From a virus: a DNA stretch of 35,048 bases. The position numbers were made by a program, and so were the translations under genes. Position 1 is the stretch's first letter, and each line of letters opens with the position of its first letter. The notes beneath the pieces were generated by a model. That model made no database searches, was not told the origin of the DNA, and saw only the letters and a program-made list of their open reading frames with translations. The stretch is from IMG/VR virus record IMGVR_UViG_3300025098_000147, positions 1-35,048 of that record. One strand, written 5' to 3'. Shown here piece after piece: positions 32,876 through 35,048 of the stretch.

Positions 32876-33166
32876 TCACAATCTCCTTATAATTTCGGCC
32901 ATATCACCATGACCTTGTTTATTAAACAATGCCCAAAGCGTTGTTCTTTCACTTTGTGCCATCTTATTCATATAATAAATAAGAATTTCTCTCAACTTTT
33001 CTCTGTGCGCTATCGCTTGATCCCGTATGACAGGCGGAGCGTTTTCACTTACCATCATAATTTTATTTAAAGCTAAATCAGCTATTTGTTCTGGACTATG
33101 ACCTCCATTTTCTGAAGTCATCACTGTTACACCACCAACATCGCCAGTACCATCTGCTTTAAACAT
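32876..33166 (-). CDS. Small helical conserved phage protein (96 aa)
   Basis: The N-terminus is flexible (MFKADGTGDVGGVTVMTSEN, then GGHSPEQIADLALNKIM); residues 35-96 form a helical bundle (VIRDQAIAHREKLREILIYY). The pattern GGHSPEQIA is one I associate with a small protein beside adaptor genes in marine phages. The start overlaps the previous stop as TAATG, and the stop lies close to the next start, so it is translated as part of the adaptor block. Function unknown, possibly a chaperone or connector subunit. Confidence 0.75.
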   Translation of the reverse strand: MFKADGTGDVGGVTVMTSENGGHSPEQIADLALNKIMMVSENAPPVIRDQAIAHREKLREILIYYMNKMAQSERTTLWALFNKQGHGDMAEIIRRL

Positions 33167-33810
33167 TACTGAACATCCCTTCGTAAGTCATCATAACGAT
33201 AAGAATCTCTAGTGTTTTCTCCTTCACCAAGATTTTTAAGCCAATTAAGAGATTCCATATAACGATCATTATAAAGTTTCAATAAATTGTCTTCACCTTT
33301 CATAAAAGTGTAAGCTTCAACTAAAGAACCATATAATAAAGCTAAAGAAGCGTTTGTGCCTAACCATGTTTCTCCACTAGCGACTGTAGTTATAGAGTCA
33401 GGACGATAAAAATAATGCAATTGCATATCATAAGCTCCTGTAGGAGGAGGCGACAATAAAAAAGTTGTGTCGTTCCAATCTGCATAATACGCTGGCATTC
33501 CTGTACTTGTGCTATCTGGGTTATAATCTTGTAAAAAAGTTACTTGTTTATAAAGTAAAAACTCTACATTAGAACCGTTTTTTACACTTAAAGAATACGG
33601 AGCTAAAAAGTCTGTAGGCTTTGATAAAAATTGATTACCTGCACTTGTAGAGCCCTCTGAATTTTTTCTAAACACAGATAACTGTACTTCTTTTAAAATG
33701 CGTTCTTCTGCATTTACTATAAAAGTATTTAACTGATTAACAAAAGTTGTTTCTGAATTTTGTGTATAATCTTGTATTGCTGTTTTTAATGTTGTGTATG
33801 TAAATGCCAT
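33166..33810 (-). CDS. Head-tail adaptor-like protein (214 aa)
   Basis: 214 residues. The N-terminal helices (TTLKTAIQDYTQNSETTFVN, then QLNTFIVNAEERILKEVQLS) lead into a strand region (FLAPYSLSV, then LSPPPTGAYDMQLHYFYRPD) and end in helices (SLALLYGSLVEAYTFMKGED). This is the layout of phage adaptor proteins of the DUF6682 type that join portal and tail, functionally comparable with T7 gp11. Start and stop overlap neighbours as TAATG. Assignment is by sequence pattern and position beside other adaptor-type genes. Confidence 0.8.
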   Translation of the reverse strand: MAFTYTTLKTAIQDYTQNSETTFVNQLNTFIVNAEERILKEVQLSVFRKNSEGSTSAGNQFLSKPTDFLAPYSLSVKNGSNVEFLLYKQVTFLQDYNPDSTSTGMPAYYADWNDTTFLLSPPPTGAYDMQLHYFYRPDSITTVASGETWLGTNASLALLYGSLVEAYTFMKGEDNLLKLYNDRYMESLNWLKNLGEGENTRDSYRYDDLRRDVQ

Positions 33811-34316
33811 TATGCCTCCAATGTAACAGGTCCAGATGAAACGTCACCGCCTCCGCCTAACGTATCTCCGGAAGTTGCTGTTTCACCTCCTGTTGCTGTA
33901 ATTGTATACGTGCTACTTGTTAATACCGTAACTGCAAAACCGCTTGCTGTCTCAATCATACTCGTAGAAAAACCATCAAAAGGTGCTGAATTACGAAATC
34001 GTGTTATGTCACCTGTAGAAAAACCATGTCCTGGTTGCGTAATAGTAATCGTAGTAGAACCAGCTGTACCAGAACGAAAAGGATTAAATCCTAATAATAC
34101 TTCTACAGGCGGTTCTGTTCGCGCCGGACGACTAATACGTAAAGCTTGCGGATCAGGTTGAATACGTGGAGGACTAAGTTGAGGTTGTTTAGCCTCAAAC
34201 TCATCTGGTCCTACAAGTAATCCATTCCACTCTAAAATCATAGTTTTAAGAGGATATTCTCTTCCAGACCTGTCTGAAATTCCTTTAGCGTATTTATTAC
34301 TAGCAAAACGAGGCAT
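33810..34316 (-). CDS. Virion protein: decayed zinc-finger head plus GHG/FDG domain (168 aa)
   Basis: The N-terminus (YAKGISDRSGREYPLK, then EWNGLLVGPDEFEAKQPQLS) matches a phage family in which the knuckles normally read CDRCG and VCxxCW. Here the four Cys positions are Ser14, Ser17, Gly36 and Glu39, so metal cannot bind in the usual way. Residues 86-160 form a second domain (TITQPGHGFSTGDITRF, then APFDGFSTS, then a Gly-rich end) that also occurs in the 757-residue tail protein. It lies between two adaptor-type genes, with a TAATG overlap at its stop, so a neck or connector role is likely. Confidence 0.75.
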   Translation of the reverse strand: MPRFASNKYAKGISDRSGREYPLKTMILEWNGLLVGPDEFEAKQPQLSPPRIQPDPQALRISRPARTEPPVEVLLGFNPFRSGTAGSTTITITQPGHGFSTGDITRFRNSAPFDGFSTSMIETASGFAVTVLTSSTYTITATGGETATSGDTLGGGGDVSSGPVTLEA

Positions 34317-34317
34317 C

Positions 34318-35048
34318 TTAAATCCTTAATGACTGTTGTGTTGGTACTAAACGTAAAGCAACTCTTTCGCTATCCTCTGCTGCAGCACGTTGCCACTCTT
34401 CATCATACATTTGTTTTAAAAGTCCTATTCTTTGAGGAGAACGTTTTACTGCAAGATAATAAGCTAAACCAGCAACTAAACACGGTAAAAAACGAAAAGG
34501 AACATCGGGAGTGTTTTGTGAAGTTCCTACGTCTTCAATGCGTTTTACACGATAGTATATTAATTGATCTGTAGAGTTAATTGGAGCAGGCCATACAGTA
34601 ATAATAGGTGTTATTTGTCTATCTATGTAATATTGAGTAGGTCTTCCCTGGGATGTTTTATCAGGAATAGCAAGATAATCTCCTCGACTTATTCTTCCTA
34701 TCGATATATCAGAACCATCTCTACGTATAACCGCTTCTAAGATATCTACCGTAGCTTGCGTATCTGTTAAACTAGGAACAGTAGTTACTGCTGTTACTGT
34801 TCCGCTAGTGCTTCCTGTAACATCATCTGTTGCTACAAAAGTTCCTACAGGCACCGTTATAGTGATAGTAGTAGCTGTAGGTTTAGTAATAACCTTAGCA
34901 GTAGCTCCGCTTACAGAACCTGTAATGGTTTCACCAATAGTTAAATTTGCAGAAGCAGCTACTGTTAAAGTAATTGTTCCTAAAGGATATTCTGTAATAG
35001 CAGACGTTGTAGAAAGTTGTGCCATAGTTTGTGTCACTTCTTCTACCA
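34318..35048 (-). CDS. Head-tail joining/adaptor-type protein, 5' end cut by window edge
   Basis: The frame is open to the right edge. A GTG at 35037 starts a 239-residue version, but the codons upstream (Val-Glu-Glu) remain open, so the true start may lie outside. An N-terminal strand-rich region (about 15-90) with IGETITGSVSGATAKV looks like an Ig-type insertion. The rest (DILEAVIRRDGSDISIGRIS, then TQYYIDRQITPIITVWPAPI, then PFRFLPCLVAGLAYYLAVKR, then LKQMYDEEWQRAAAED) is a family I recognise near the head-tail junction of marine podoviruses. It is the first visible gene of the leftward virion module; packaging and capsid genes probably lie beyond the edge. Confidence 0.75.
   Translation of the reverse strand, partial: VEEVTQTMAQLSTTSAITEYPLGTITLTVAASANLTIGETITGSVSGATAKVITKPTATTITITVPVGTFVATDDVTGSTSGTVTAVTTVPSLTDTQATVDILEAVIRRDGSDISIGRISRGDYLAIPDKTSQGRPTQYYIDRQITPIITVWPAPINSTDQLIYYRVKRIEDVGTSQNTPDVPFRFLPCLVAGLAYYLAVKRSPQRIGLLKQMYDEEWQRAAAEDSERVALRLVPTQQSLRI

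Noticed and set aside
21-35030. tRNA genes and phage attachment sites
   Set aside because: No cloverleaf-compatible sequence or CCA-ended tRNA-like segment was noticed by eye in the few gaps between genes; a tRNA-finding program was not available to confirm this.

Overview
The window is an interior piece of the genome of a tailed double-stranded DNA phage. It is AT-rich and almost fully coding; the longest stretch without a gene is about 120 bases. The gene families suggest a podovirus-like phage of marine bacterioplankton: a family A DNA polymerase, a stand-alone AEP-type primase, a block of very large Ala/Gln/Gly-rich presumed ejection proteins in place of a tape-measure gene, and a tail protein opening with PLARIVFKPGVNRE. 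The base composition fits an AT-rich host such as SAR11 or a similar alphaproteobacterium. Host and morphology are inferences from family resemblance; no database was searched. No terminase, portal, capsid, integrase or RNA polymerase gene is present, so the genome continues past at least one edge.

Layout. (1) Positions 1-1223, rightward: an edge-truncated zinc ribbon, two tiny membrane peptides, two small phage hypothetical proteins and a thermonuclease-like nuclease. (2) Positions 1220-3403, leftward: an SNF2-type helicase, two small proteins and an XRE-type DNA-binding protein, read from a good sigma70-like promoter at 3433-3462. (3) Positions 3531-10441, rightward, the replication module: two conserved phage proteins, a probable ssDNA-binding protein, a primase, a UvrD-like helicase, a DUF3310 protein and DNA polymerase A. 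A hairpin terminator or attenuator lies between the ssDNA-binding protein and the primase. (4) Positions 10498-35048, leftward, the lysis and virion module. In transcription order it holds head-tail adaptor proteins, decoration and fibre-associated proteins, a repeat-rich fibre, a multidomain fibre and its possible assembly helper, a long tail protein, small proteins, four large ejection-type proteins, a lysozyme, two secreted proteins and a membrane-anchored coiled-coil protein.

The divergent region 3413-3530 and the convergent stem-loop at 10444-10465 separate the transcription blocks. The XRE protein is the only obvious regulator, and an inverted repeat at 3494-3511 is a candidate operator. 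In the virion module, eight gene junctions share a TAATG stop/start overlap, which points to translational coupling.

The observations I find most worth following are: a cupredoxin-like domain with a complete type-1 copper ligand set in a virion protein; acidic tails ending in Phe on both the ssDNA-binding protein and the primase; Leu at the position equivalent to Phe762 of the polymerase; a domain shared between two virion proteins; a decayed zinc finger; and a pair of secreted proteins beside the lysozyme whose membrane segments are encoded in overlapping frames.
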